Part shown: piece after piece, positions 49,286 to 58,280 of the stretch
Numbering within the stretch: position 1 is the first letter of the stretch
Layout: the number at the start of each line of letters is the position of its first letter
NCBI RefSeq assembly: GCF_021560175.1
Contig: NZ_CP091110.1
Location: 3,152,001-3,216,000 of the forward strand
From: Neobacillus drentensis
GTDB taxonomy: Bacteria; Bacillota; Bacilli; Bacillales; Cytobacillaceae
Reading direction: 5' to 3'
DNA length: 64,000 nt
The notes under the pieces: generated by a model
Told to the model about the DNA's origin: nothing
Database searches by the model: none
The model's input: only the letters and a program-made list of their open reading frames with translations
Program-made: the position numbers and the translations under genes

Positions 49286-49870
49286 ATGTATGAACATGAA
49301 AAGCACCTGGTGGGAGTGTACGATACTGAAAATGAAGCCATCCAGGCAGTCGAAGATTTAAAACGTCAGGGTTATGCACCTGAGGATATTTCGGTAATCG
49401 GGAAAAACAAAGACGAAGTAAACGGAATTAATGATGCTACTGGTACGAAGACAGAAGAAGGTCTTGCTGCCGGTGCGGCCACAGGCGGTGTACTTGGCGG
49501 ACTTGTCGGCTTGCTGGCAGGCGTAGGAGCTCTTGCGATACCCGGTGTCGGGCCGATTCTAGCTGCTGGACCAATTGCCGCAACCTTAACTGGGGCAGCT
49601 GTTGGAGCAGGAGCAGGCGGATTAGCTGGCGCTTTAATTGGAATGGGAATTCCTGAAGAAGAAGCGGATCGTTATGAAGGTTATGTTAAAGAAGGGAAAA
49701 TCCTGGTTGTTGTTAAACGACGTGAAAACCTTGTCGGTGATAACCATTTTGATGGTGGTGTCAACGTACACCTTCCAGATGGAAACGTGACATCAGACGA
49801 TCCAATCAATTCGGGAATCAATTATAACCAACCCGTTTCCACTCGTATGGACAACAACAGAGGTATCTAA
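49286..49870 (+). CDS. General stress protein 17M / YflT-type protein
   Basis: A 194-residue protein. The first 45 residues (HLVGVYDTENEAIQAVEDLKRQGYAPEDISVIGKN) are the general stress protein 17M/YflT domain. The middle is a long glycine-zipper (AAGAATGGVLGGLVGLLAGVGALAIPGVGPILAAGP), likely membrane-active or oligomerising, followed by EADRYEGYVKEGKILVVV, which repeats the first strand pattern. GGAGG before the ATG; a good sigma-B promoter lies upstream, as expected for this family. Exact function not known. Confidence 0.9.
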   Translation: MYEHEKHLVGVYDTENEAIQAVEDLKRQGYAPEDISVIGKNKDEVNGINDATGTKTEEGLAAGAATGGVLGGLVGLLAGVGALAIPGVGPILAAGPIAATLTGAAVGAGAGGLAGALIGMGIPEEEADRYEGYVKEGKILVVVKRRENLVGDNHFDGGVNVHLPDGNVTSDDPINSGINYNQPVSTRMDNNRGI

Positions 49871-49925
49871 GCAAACAACTATATAAAGAGTTATATCGAA
49901 AGATAAATTTAAATTAGTGTCAAAT

Positions 49926-49980
49926 AGGCTATTCAAAAAGTCAGTTACGTAAAGACTTTTTGAATAGCCTTTTTTGTTCT
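49926..49980 (+). terminator. Long Rho-independent terminator
   Basis: AGGCTATTCAAAAAGTC pairs with GACTTTTTGAATAGCCT, followed by TTTTTG. Confidence 0.93.
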
Positions 49981-50059
49981 TCTCCTATTAAAATAAAAAA
50001 TATAAAGTATTACTATTTTCTCGAGCGAACAGTATAATCAGAAATGGGAGTTGAAACGA

Positions 50060-51229
50060 ATGAATAAAAAAGACATTGCTAATATCCGAAAACAATTTAA
50101 ACTAGACAACTATCTTCTGCAAATTAAAGAAATCTTTAATGTTTATGTAAAAAAAGAAACAGGTGAAATCTACCACCAGATTAGCCAGCCATTTCAAATG
50201 CTAGAACACGAAGCACAGGAATTGTTTTTAACAAACTTTAAAAAAGTTCTTTCTGGCCATCTGGATGCCAAACTATTTGAACTGAAATTCAGGCGGGATG
50301 TAGAAGGCAGCACACAAACCATCCTGTTCGAAGGCTTACGGACAGATTCTCCGGATGAGTGGCAAGAGAACATGCTGCAAATCGTCGAAAAAATGTTCTC
50401 TCATGCTGTCTATGAATTTGATACCGTGGTTACATTTATCCGTGGTGAATACCGGATGGCAACGAAAAAACGAGATTTAGAATCGGAGCAGGGCGGGGAT
50501 GATGAGGTTTATTCCAGCGAGTTTATCCTTTGCAGTCTTAATAAAACCGATCAGCCTAAAAAAGCTTTGCTGTTTGATTATATCGAGAAAGAATTCAAAT
50601 CGAATAACGCCGTTGATCCGATTATTAATTTAACCGCTCCGTTATCTGGTTTTCTGTTCCCTGCCTTTAATGAAAATGCGGCGGATGTGAACCACATTCT
50701 CTATTACGGCGGAAAAGTGAATCAACCAGATGATTCCTTTATCGAACAGGTTCTCAACTGCGAAGAAATTATTACCGCGGTGGAGGATAAGGACAGCTTC
50801 GAACAAATCTTAAAGATTGTGATGGGTGACGAAGTGGATTCCAGGGTCATTTCGAATGTCTATGAAGAAATTGATAAGATTGTCCAGGAGTACGAAGAAA
50901 GTGAAGATCGCGATGAAAGTGAAACGCCTATGTTGGATTCTCGGGATATTGAACATATCCTAGAGATCAGTGGGGTGGAGGATGTCGATACTGCGAAGGT
51001 AGAACATGCCTTTAAAAGTGTGGTAGACGATGAAAAACATGAAATTAAAGCCACCAATATCCTTCCAAAAGCCATTAAGATTAATACCAAGGTGGCAGAT
51101 CTATCGATTAGCCCGAAGGAACTGAAAAATATGCAATATATTACTTACAATGGCAAACGGTGTCTATTAATTGAAATCGATGAAGATGTGATCGTCGAAG
51201 GATTTAAATTGGAGACTCGACAGCTCTAA
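50060..51229 (+). CDS. DUF4317 family protein
   Basis: A 389-residue cytosolic protein of the DUF4317 family (MNKKDIANIRKQFKLDNYLLQIKEIFNVYVKKETGEI is the conserved start). The middle holds SSEFILCSLNKTDQPKK and a PxxGFLFPAFNENAADVN block, the end a helical region and KYKNMQYITYNGKRCLLI-type strand. No catalytic motif is recognised and no function is known. GGGAG before ATG 50060. The stop overlaps the SDR gene start by one base (TAATG), so the two are co-translated. Confidence 0.8.
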   Translation: MNKKDIANIRKQFKLDNYLLQIKEIFNVYVKKETGEIYHQISQPFQMLEHEAQELFLTNFKKVLSGHLDAKLFELKFRRDVEGSTQTILFEGLRTDSPDEWQENMLQIVEKMFSHAVYEFDTVVTFIRGEYRMATKKRDLESEQGGDDEVYSSEFILCSLNKTDQPKKALLFDYIEKEFKSNNAVDPIINLTAPLSGFLFPAFNENAADVNHILYYGGKVNQPDDSFIEQVLNCEEIITAVEDKDSFEQILKIVMGDEVDSRVISNVYEEIDKIVQEYEESEDRDESETPMLDSRDIEHILEISGVEDVDTAKVEHAFKSVVDDEKHEIKATNILPKAIKINTKVADLSISPKELKNMQYITYNGKRCLLIEIDEDVIVEGFKLETRQL

Positions 51230-51993
51230 TGGAGAGTAAGAGACAGGTTCCTAATAACATTGCACTCGTCACTGGAGCAAGTAGTCCACGAGATATAGGG
51301 ACTGCCATTTGTAGAAAATTTGCTTCACAGGGTTTATCTATTTTCTTTACTTATTGGAAAGCTGATCCTGCTTGGATTGAAGAATTCCAACAAACGATTA
51401 CGAATATGGGCGTCCGTTGTGAAAGCTTAGAAATTGACTTATCCAACCCGAATGCTGCCTATGAGATCCTTGATTCAGTGGAAACGAAAGTAAGGTTTCC
51501 TTCCATCTTGATAAATAATGCGGCCCATTCAAAGAGTGATGGGTATTTACACCTTGATGCTCAAACACTTGATCACCATTATGCCGTCAATATGCGATCT
51601 ACTTTTTTACTTTGTGTGGAATTTGCGCGCCGTTTTGAAAAATCGGATTTAGATACAGGTAGAATCATTAATTTAACATCGGGACAAGATTTAGGACCAA
51701 TGCCTGGGGAGCTAGCTTATGCAGCAACTAAAGGTGCTATATCAGCCTTTACCAGGTCTCTTTCTCAAGAACTTGCCCCGTTAGGAATTACGGTGAATGC
51801 TGTAAACCCCGGACCAACAGATTCAACTTGGATGACGGACGAAATAAGAGAGCAGCTACTGCCTAAATTTCCTATGGGACGGATTGGATTACCGGAAGAT
51901 GTCGCACAAACCATCGCTTTTCTTGCTAGTGAGGAAGCAAAATGGATAACGGGTCAAATTATAAATTCAGAAGGTGGATTTATCCGAGGTTAG
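51229..51993 (+). CDS. Short-chain dehydrogenase/reductase (FabG-like)
   Basis: A 254-residue NAD(P)H-dependent oxidoreductase. The cofactor site is a variant of TGxxxGIG (ALVTGASSPRDIGTAICRKF), with NNAAHSK as the adenine-ring motif, a catalytic Ser in NLTSGQDLG and YAATKGAIS as the YxxxK pair. The C-terminus (WITGQIINSEGGFI) is typical of 3-oxoacyl-ACP reductase-like SDRs. The substrate is unknown. Coupled to the DUF4317 gene. Acts in the cytosol. Confidence 0.9.
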   Translation: MESKRQVPNNIALVTGASSPRDIGTAICRKFASQGLSIFFTYWKADPAWIEEFQQTITNMGVRCESLEIDLSNPNAAYEILDSVETKVRFPSILINNAAHSKSDGYLHLDAQTLDHHYAVNMRSTFLLCVEFARRFEKSDLDTGRIINLTSGQDLGPMPGELAYAATKGAISAFTRSLSQELAPLGITVNAVNPGPTDSTWMTDEIREQLLPKFPMGRIGLPEDVAQTIAFLASEEAKWITGQIINSEGGFIRG

Positions 51994-52016
51994 AACAATA
52001 CGTATCAAAGAAATAA

Positions 52017-52068
52017 AGAAGCTGTACTAATGCTTAAAATAGCCATTGGTTCAGCTTTTTTGTTTAAA
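52017..52068 (+). terminator. Rho-independent terminator
   Basis: AAGCTGTACTAATG pairs imperfectly with CATTGGTTCAGCTT, followed by TTTTG. Confidence 0.82.
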
Positions 52069-52207
52069 AAATATAGTCTCGTTAAGTAATTATCATCTTA
52101 TTTTGGTAGGCTAGTTTTGGATTGCCGGCTTGGGTATATAGTAGAATATAGATAAGAGGAACCATGGTACTATTCTTTTTTACAATTGAAAGGAGATGCA
52201 GATTTCA

Positions 52208-53089
52208 TTGAGGAAGGGCTGGAAGTTTTTATTTGTTGGAATCATGCTGTTATTGAGTGCTTGTAATCAAAATGAGCCAAAGAATCAAACTAGTCAAGAA
52301 AAGACTGTACATAAAGAGGAAGAAAAAGCGAACCTGCCGAAAATTGATCATATTTTAATCGTTGTGGAGGAAAACCATTCTAAAAGTCAGATTGAACATA
52401 ACTCATCCGCACCCTATATAAATTCATTAATGAAGCAGGGCGCGAATTTCACCAATTATCATGCAATCCAACATCCAAGCCAGCCCAATTATTTGGCTTT
52501 ATTTTCGGGGTCCACTCAAGGAGTAACGGATGATAAGATGCCAAAATCTAAATTCTCGACCGCTAACTTAGCGAGTGAATTAATCGAGAAAAATTACTCC
52601 TTTAAGGGGTTTTCAGAGGGACAACCTTCTGTCGGTTATGATAAGGAGTCTGCCGGAAATGGGTATGCCCGGAAGCACAATCCTTGGACAAACTTTACGA
52701 ATGTCCCTAAGGAGTCTAATCAACCATTTAAGAATTTCCCAAAGGACTTTTCCACCTTACCAACCGTCTCATTTGTCATTCCAAATCTTGATTATGATAT
52801 GCATGACGGTACCATCCAAGATGCCGATCAATGGTTAAAAAATAACATTGATCCGTATGTCCAATGGGCAAAAACACATAATAGCCTTTTGATTGTTACC
52901 TGGGATGAAGATGAGGGATCGAACAAAAATATAATTCCAACCTTCTTTGTGGGGCCGATGGTAAAAGCAGGAGTATACAAGGAAGATGTTAATCACTATA
53001 ATTTATTAAGAACGATAGAAGATATATACGGGTTATCCCATGCAGGCCAGGCAAAAACCAGCCAGCCAATTATGAGTAGTTGGAACTGA
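52208..53089 (+). CDS. Phosphoesterase-family lipoprotein (acid phosphatase type)
   Basis: A 293-residue secreted lipoprotein. Signal peptide with lipobox LLLSAC, a polar linker, then a phosphoesterase (phospholipase C/acid phosphatase type, alkaline-phosphatase-like fold) domain: HILIVVEENHSKSQI at the first metal site, HPSQPNYLALFSGS with the likely nucleophile Ser, and LIVTWDEDEGSNKNI at the second metal site. It likely hydrolyses phosphate esters outside the cell. The AAAGGAG site touches ATG 52196, so I prefer TTG 52208, 12 bases downstream of it; ATG 52196 is the alternative. Confidence 0.85.
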   Translation: MRKGWKFLFVGIMLLLSACNQNEPKNQTSQEKTVHKEEEKANLPKIDHILIVVEENHSKSQIEHNSSAPYINSLMKQGANFTNYHAIQHPSQPNYLALFSGSTQGVTDDKMPKSKFSTANLASELIEKNYSFKGFSEGQPSVGYDKESAGNGYARKHNPWTNFTNVPKESNQPFKNFPKDFSTLPTVSFVIPNLDYDMHDGTIQDADQWLKNNIDPYVQWAKTHNSLLIVTWDEDEGSNKNIIPTFFVGPMVKAGVYKEDVNHYNLLRTIEDIYGLSHAGQAKTSQPIMSSWN

Positions 53090-53101
53090 ATTTAATGCTA
53101 T

Positions 53102-53134
53102 AAAGAGGGCCGTCATACTTGACGGCCCTCTTTA
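53102..53134. terminator. Bidirectional terminator
   Basis: AAAGAGGGCCGTCA pairs perfectly with TGACGGCCCTCTTT around a 4-nt loop between convergent genes. Confidence 0.93.
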
Positions 53135-53135
53135 G

Positions 53136-54749
53136 CTAATTCGCCCCGTGAAAGGGCAAATTTATGGTTAGTTGAATCACTTGATTTTTATAATCGACAT
53201 GGATGGTACCATGATGCAGCTCGATGATACTTTTTGTAATGGCCAATCCTAATCCGGCTCCAGACTTGTTAGAAGAACGAGAGGTATCGACTCGATAGAA
53301 GCGATCAAATAATCTGGTAACCTCTTCTTCAGACAGAGATTCGCATGGGTTTGAGACAGAAATCTGGACAGAATGTTTGTTTTTGTACATTTGCACATGA
53401 ATGTCGCCATGGGGCGTACTATATTTAATTGCGTTGGTTAACACATTCTCCAATGCTCGCACTATTTGATTCGGGTCGACATCCATCAAGATTTGTTCTT
53501 TTGGGAGATCAACGCTAAACATAACATGGCGATCGTTTGCAATAGGATCAAGTTCGTCGATTAATTGTCTAATCATTTGATTTAGACTAACTTTTTCTTT
53601 CTTAAGCTGTACACCTTGATACGTTAACCGTGTAAAGTCAAAAAGATCCTCAACTAACTTTTTTAATTGTTCGGATTTTCCGTAGGCAATATCAATGTAT
53701 TCTTCTAATTGTACTTGGGTGTTGAACTGATGGTCTTTTACAAGTCTCAAATACCCCATAATAGAAGTTAGCGGCGTCCGTAAATCATGGGAAACATTGG
53801 TGATCAACTCATCCTTTAACTTTTCGGTCTGTCTCTGTCTTTCAATCATTTCGTCTAATTCAGAAGCCATGTAATTGATATTGGTTGCAAGCGAACCCAC
53901 TTCATCGCTGCTTTTCTCCCGAATCCGATAATGTAAATTTCCCTTTGCTATTTCCATTAACCCTAAAGCGATTTCCTCAATTTCTTTCATTTTCCGTTTG
54001 GTAATCAAATAAAAACAGAGGATAAAAGTAACAAGTCCAAGTAGATAAGGCGTAACACCAGTTTCTTTAATATAAACAGCCGTGGATTTAGGGACTCCCA
54101 AGACAATTAAATAGTCCTTTCCTCCATCAAGGGTTATCGGGTATAGCCTTGTAACAGTGGGATGGTCATTATGGTCTTTTCCGACAAGTGTCTTTTTTGC
54201 ATTTGTCCCTACACTTTGAAGATCGACCTCTGTTTCACTTACTCCTTTGGACTTATATAGGACCTTTCCATATGAATTTGTTATGAGTGCATTGATATTG
54301 TTTCTTTGGTTAGGTGTATTGATTATATATTGGATTAATTCCATTCTTGTTAAATGATAAACCGATCCTGGTCCGTTTGGCACCGTTATCCATCTTTCAT
54401 TTCCACCTCTAAATGAAACTGAACGGTTTAGAAACTTCTTTTTAAAGGCAGGATCTTCATCTCCTAATTCGATTACGAGGCCGTTTATATCTTGATTCAT
54501 CTGGCTGAACTTTATTTCCAACTCTCGTGCACTTTCATCAATGGAAACAACCCCTTCCGTAAAATCAAGTCTGCGATCTTCATTCACAAAGAAAGGGCTT
54601 GCGACTAAACCAACAAGAGTGGAAGCTAGAATACATAGTGCAAAAGCTAAAATAACTTGAATTCGCAAGCTTGTTTTCACAAGATGGACAAGTTTATCCA
54701 AATAATTACCTCTCGGAAGGAAAGGTAAAAATCGTTTCTTATTGTTCAA
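53136..54749 (-). CDS. Sensor histidine kinase of an OmpR-type two-component system
   Basis: A 537-residue membrane kinase. Membrane helix near residues 30-50, an external sensor of about 165 residues (PAS/dCache-like, with WITVPNGPGSVYHLTRMELIQYI), a second helix, HAMP (LGLMEIAKGNLHYRIREKSSDEVGSL), HisKA with NVSHDLRTPLTSIMGYL, and HATPase (NVLTNAIKYSTP; GAGLGLAITKSI). Class resembles VanS/YkoH-type kinases. It overlaps the regulator gene by 11 nt when started at TTG 54749, which has GGGGAG 12 bases upstream; TTG 54761 is adjacent to that site and less likely. Divergent from an envelope operon it probably controls. Confidence 0.92.
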   Translation of the reverse strand: MNNKKRFLPFLPRGNYLDKLVHLVKTSLRIQVILAFALCILASTLVGLVASPFFVNEDRRLDFTEGVVSIDESARELEIKFSQMNQDINGLVIELGDEDPAFKKKFLNRSVSFRGGNERWITVPNGPGSVYHLTRMELIQYIINTPNQRNNINALITNSYGKVLYKSKGVSETEVDLQSVGTNAKKTLVGKDHNDHPTVTRLYPITLDGGKDYLIVLGVPKSTAVYIKETGVTPYLLGLVTFILCFYLITKRKMKEIEEIALGLMEIAKGNLHYRIREKSSDEVGSLATNINYMASELDEMIERQRQTEKLKDELITNVSHDLRTPLTSIMGYLRLVKDHQFNTQVQLEEYIDIAYGKSEQLKKLVEDLFDFTRLTYQGVQLKKEKVSLNQMIRQLIDELDPIANDRHVMFSVDLPKEQILMDVDPNQIVRALENVLTNAIKYSTPHGDIHVQMYKNKHSVQISVSNPCESLSEEEVTRLFDRFYRVDTSRSSNKSGAGLGLAITKSIIELHHGTIHVDYKNQVIQLTINLPFHGAN

Positions 54750-55455
54750 TTTTATATCCAACTCCCCAAACGGTCTTTATAAACCTAGGTGTTCGTGGGT
54801 TATCTTCAAGTTTCTCTCGAAGATTACGAATGTGAACCATTACAGTGTTTTCTGATTCATAAAATGGTTCATTCCAAACTCGTTCGTAGATTTTTTCCGT
54901 ACTAAACACGACGCCAGGATTCCGGGCCAAAAGTTCTAAGATGGCAAATTCCCTTGGTGTTAACTTTATGTCTTTTCCTTCTACTGTGACCTCATGAGTA
55001 GAGATATTGATTAATAGGTCATCTATCGAAATCACATCCAATTGTTGGTTAGAATTTATGGGAGAATTTCCATCCATCTGATTAAAACGAAGGTAACGGC
55101 GGAGCTGCGATTTTATTCTGGCCACTAATTCCAAAGGTTGAAACGGTTTCGTGACATAATCATCCGCTCCCGTTGTTAATCCCATAATCTTATCCATATC
55201 CTGCGATTTAGCAGATAGCATAATAATAGGAACATTCCGGCTTTCTCTGATTTTCATACATGCTTGAATTCCATCTAGCCGCGGCATCATGATGTCTAAA
55301 ACGACCAAATGAACAGTATTTTCTTCCAGGCACTTTAACCCCTCCAATCCATCTGCTGCTTTTAGAACGTTATACCCCTCATTAATAAGATAGATCCCTA
55401 TTAAATCTCGTATTTCTTTTTCATCATCAATGATTAGAATGGTTTCTTGTGACAT
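54739..55455 (-). CDS. OmpR-family response regulator
   Basis: A 238-residue DNA-binding regulator. Receiver domain with Asp10-Asp11 (LIIDDEKEI), phospho-acceptor Asp54 (VVLDIMMPRLDG), Thr/Ser and Lys switch residues (MLSAKSQD, DDYVTKPFQPLEL), then a winged-helix domain (LTPREFAILELLARNPGVVFS, VWNEPFYESENTVMVHIRNLREKL). Pairs with the kinase gene that follows. It likely binds the 11-bp repeats in the 182-bp divergent gap and controls both its own operon and the PAP2-glycosyltransferase operon. Confidence 0.95.
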   Translation of the reverse strand: MSQETILIIDDEKEIRDLIGIYLINEGYNVLKAADGLEGLKCLEENTVHLVVLDIMMPRLDGIQACMKIRESRNVPIIMLSAKSQDMDKIMGLTTGADDYVTKPFQPLELVARIKSQLRRYLRFNQMDGNSPINSNQQLDVISIDDLLINISTHEVTVEGKDIKLTPREFAILELLARNPGVVFSTEKIYERVWNEPFYESENTVMVHIRNLREKLEDNPRTPRFIKTVWGVGYKIEQ

Positions 55456-55517
55456 TGTAACCGCTCCTTTCTAATGCCTAAAGTTTACTCTTTTCCTCTT
55501 AAGAAAAGACAGTAGAA

Positions 55518-55570
55518 TTTCTGAAGATTTTCTGAAGATTTCCCTTAACAATTAAGAAAATCTTCAGAAG
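55518..55570. promoter_or_regulatory. Response-regulator boxes in divergent promoter region
   Basis: TTTCTGAAGAT repeated twice in exact 11-bp tandem (55518-55539), followed by an inverted copy ATCTTCAGAA (55560-55569). The spacing suits an OmpR-type dimer. Both the two-component genes and the PAP2 operon read away from it. Confidence 0.7.
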
Positions 55571-55637
55571 GAATGGTATTTTTCCTTAAGAAGTTTTTTG
55601 TAACATACATACAGAGAGACCGAGGAGGAAATCGGGG

Positions 55638-56300
55638 ATGAATAAAAAATGGAAAATTGTTGGCATGCTTTGTTTTTTGCTAAGTATACCAGCGATTATG
55701 TTGATTTATCCATATTTAAATACACCGAGTCGCGGTGTTCATACGCTTGTTACAAGTTTAGATAAAGCCATTCCTGTTGTGAAATGGTTTGTGATTCCAT
55801 ACGTAGCTTGGGTTGGTTACGTAACGATAACATTGATCTATTTCTGTTTTAAAGATCCTGCCCTTGCCTTTAAAACGATTCTCGTTTTTGACTTGGGATT
55901 ACTAGCTTGTTTTCTTATTTATTATTTTTATCAAACAGTGGGACCTGTACGCCCTGAGATTATTGGGCATGATGTTCTTTCACAACTGTTGCAGTATGTT
56001 TATCAAATTGATCAACCATACAACTGCTTTCCAAGTATTCATGTAATGAGTAGCTATCTAATGATACGAGCTGTTCGTAACCATCCACGGTTAAACAAGT
56101 GGATCAACTGGATCATCATTTGTTTCTCAACATCTATTATCCTTGCCACATTGTTTATAAAACAACATGTGATTATGGATGTAGTTGCCTCGATTTTATT
56201 AGTGAATGGTTTATATAAAATCGTAGAACTCGTGACTGGATGGTTGTTATTACCAAAACGGAACCTAAAACCTGTTACCGAGAATACTTTGTCTATTTAA
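55638..56300 (+). CDS. PAP2-family membrane phosphatase
   Basis: A 220-residue membrane protein with six helices and the PAP2 acid phosphatase motifs: CFPSIHVMSSYL (second motif, with the catalytic His) and LFIKQHVIMDVVAS (third motif), while the first motif is reduced (KDPALAFKT/GPVRPE). It should remove phosphate from a lipid phosphate such as undecaprenyl or phosphatidic acid derivatives outside the membrane. First gene of the four-gene envelope operon. GAGGAGG before the ATG. Confidence 0.88.
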   Translation: MNKKWKIVGMLCFLLSIPAIMLIYPYLNTPSRGVHTLVTSLDKAIPVVKWFVIPYVAWVGYVTITLIYFCFKDPALAFKTILVFDLGLLACFLIYYFYQTVGPVRPEIIGHDVLSQLLQYVYQIDQPYNCFPSIHVMSSYLMIRAVRNHPRLNKWINWIIICFSTSIILATLFIKQHVIMDVVASILLVNGLYKIVELVTGWLLLPKRNLKPVTENTLSI

Positions 56301-56362
56301 CCATTTTTGCTCATGACGCACGTCATAGATAGAAATAACACAATTTAAAGGAGTGGAGATAA

Positions 56363-57535
56363 ATGAAGGTAGTGAATAAGGAAAAAATTTTAATCCTTAC
56401 TGGAAATTACGGAGATGGCCACATTCAAGTAGCCCAAGCCCTAAATGATGCAATCCAAATAAGATACCCATCATTAGAACCTGTGATTTTCGATTTTATG
56501 GAATGGGTTCATCCTTATTCCAATCAGTTTAGCCGTTTCATTTACCTCCAGGGTGTGAAAAAATTCCCTAGTTTTTATGGCTATATTTATCAAAAAACAA
56601 GAAAAGTAAACAAATTATCCAATGTAATGAAGACTATTTTATCGACAGGAGTCGGCCGGATGCTTAAATTGATTGAAGAAGTACAGCCAACAGTAGTTGT
56701 AAGTACATTTCCTTTGGCTGCAGCTGTCATGTCAAAGGTAAAATCCTTAGGATTAACCGATATTCCTAGCGTCACCACCATAACGGACCATACAGATCAT
56801 AGCTGCTGGATTTATCCTTTTACGGACCAATATCTTGTCGGTTCAAGTATTGTCCGCGATTCACTCCTCACATTAGGCGTGGAAGAGAATCAAATTACTC
56901 AAACAGGGATACCGATTCGACAGCCATTTTCTCAATCGTATCGACGAGAGGAGATTTATGAGAAATTCGGTTTAGATCCCCACATACCTACTTTATTAGT
57001 GATGGGAGGCGGGTGTGGCATGATTGGGGATGGGAATTCCACCATTCAGGAGATTGATGCATTACCAAAACCGATTCAATTAATTATTGTTTGTGGACAT
57101 AATGAAAAACTTCGACTGCAATTGCAAGAAAAGCTAAAGAATTCCAAACATCATATTCTTCTCACTGGTTATATTGATTACGTGCATGAGTTAATGGCCA
57201 TTTCTGATCTGATGATCACAAAGCCAGGAGGAGTAACTACTTTTGAAGCGATTGCGATGGAATTGCCCATGCTTCTTTATAAACCCATTCCTGGTCAGGA
57301 ACAGGATAATGCAAAATTTCTCGTTCATTCTGGGGTTGCCGTTCAAGCGGTAAACGATCAAAATTTAGTTCAGCATTTATCAGGATTATTGAACAATCGT
57401 GAACTACTTCAACAGATGAGGGAGAATTCGAAGCAGTTTCATCCGAAAGAATCAGCATTTGCATCAGTAGAGGTCATTATGAATGCTAAAGAAACCCATA
57501 ACCGTTTGGGCGAACTATTGTATACGTTTGGTTAA
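56363..57535 (+). CDS. UgtP/MGDG-synthase-like glycosyltransferase
   Basis: A 390-residue GT28-type glycosyltransferase of the processive diacylglycerol glucosyltransferase/MGDG synthase group. The N-terminal MGDG_synth domain shows ILILTGNYGDGHIQVAQAL and FDFMEWVHPYSNQFSR, the C-terminal nucleotide-sugar domain LLVMGGGCGMIGDG and MITKPGGVTTFEAIAMELPMLLYKPIPGQE (donor-binding). It should move a sugar from UDP-sugar to diacylglycerol or a similar lipid at the inner face of the membrane. Operon mates (PAP2, VTT, deacetylase) suggest glycolipid or wall polymer remodelling. Confidence 0.9.
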   Translation: MKVVNKEKILILTGNYGDGHIQVAQALNDAIQIRYPSLEPVIFDFMEWVHPYSNQFSRFIYLQGVKKFPSFYGYIYQKTRKVNKLSNVMKTILSTGVGRMLKLIEEVQPTVVVSTFPLAAAVMSKVKSLGLTDIPSVTTITDHTDHSCWIYPFTDQYLVGSSIVRDSLLTLGVEENQITQTGIPIRQPFSQSYRREEIYEKFGLDPHIPTLLVMGGGCGMIGDGNSTIQEIDALPKPIQLIIVCGHNEKLRLQLQEKLKNSKHHILLTGYIDYVHELMAISDLMITKPGGVTTFEAIAMELPMLLYKPIPGQEQDNAKFLVHSGVAVQAVNDQNLVQHLSGLLNNRELLQQMRENSKQFHPKESAFASVEVIMNAKETHNRLGELLYTFG

Positions 57536-57554
57536 TCAATTAGGAAGTAGGTGA

Positions 57555-58280
57555 ATGATGGAAACTATCATGGTAGTTTCACACAAGGAAAAAAGGTCAA
57601 CGATCACACGTTCTCTGTCCATTGTCAGTTTAGTTATCTTCTTACTTTTTACGGGACTTTATTTATATTTTCTTCATACAGGCACGGCGAAAGTATGGCT
57701 TGAATCAATTCGTCATTTGGGTGTGTTTGGGGTAGTAGTCGCTATTTTGATTCAAACGATCGTAAATGTCATCCCTGCGCCTGGCGAATTTGTTTCTCTT
57801 TTTCTTATCGAAATATACGGTCCAGTTGCAGGTGGATTCTATTCTTGGATTGGTGGTATATTAGGGGCTTTCCTTGCGTATCAATTATCCAATTGGATTG
57901 CTCGCCCCATTATTGAACCATTGGCAAAACCTTATCTAGAAAAAATTGATCGATGGTTGAGAATACAAGGGGATATAGGACTTTTAATTATCCGTTTTGT
58001 ACCTTTGGTTCCTTATCATTTCATCAATTATGGTGCAGGTATATTAAGGGTGAACAAAAAGGCTTTTATATGGACGACAGCCTTAGGAATATTGCCTTAT
58101 ACGATATCGGTAAGTACTTTATTTGCAGGGGTGCGACATGGAAGATTGATTCCTTTTATAATTGGCGCTGGACTTTTTATTTTGTCCTCTGTCATAAGCA
58201 TAGTCTTACGAAAAAAGATGGATAAAGGCACTAAAAAGGTAGAAAATGATCGAAAAAGGGGGAGTACAGGAAATGATTAA
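57555..58280 (+). CDS. TVP38/TMEM64 (VTT domain, DedA superfamily) membrane protein
   Basis: A 241-residue membrane protein with six predicted helices. The VTT hallmark is present: VIPAPGEFVSLFLIEIYGPVAGGFYSWIGGILGAFLAYQLSNW, then RFVPLVPYHFINYGAGILRVNKKAF, with the F/G-x-R-F/P pattern. Members of this superfamily act as lipid scramblases or flippases, including recyclers of undecaprenyl phosphate. In this operon it could move the glycolipid or its carrier across the membrane. The stop overlaps the deacetylase start by 8 nt. Confidence 0.88.
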   Translation: MMETIMVVSHKEKRSTITRSLSIVSLVIFLLFTGLYLYFLHTGTAKVWLESIRHLGVFGVVVAILIQTIVNVIPAPGEFVSLFLIEIYGPVAGGFYSWIGGILGAFLAYQLSNWIARPIIEPLAKPYLEKIDRWLRIQGDIGLLIIRFVPLVPYHFINYGAGILRVNKKAFIWTTALGILPYTISVSTLFAGVRHGRLIPFIIGAGLFILSSVISIVLRKKMDKGTKKVENDRKRGSTGND

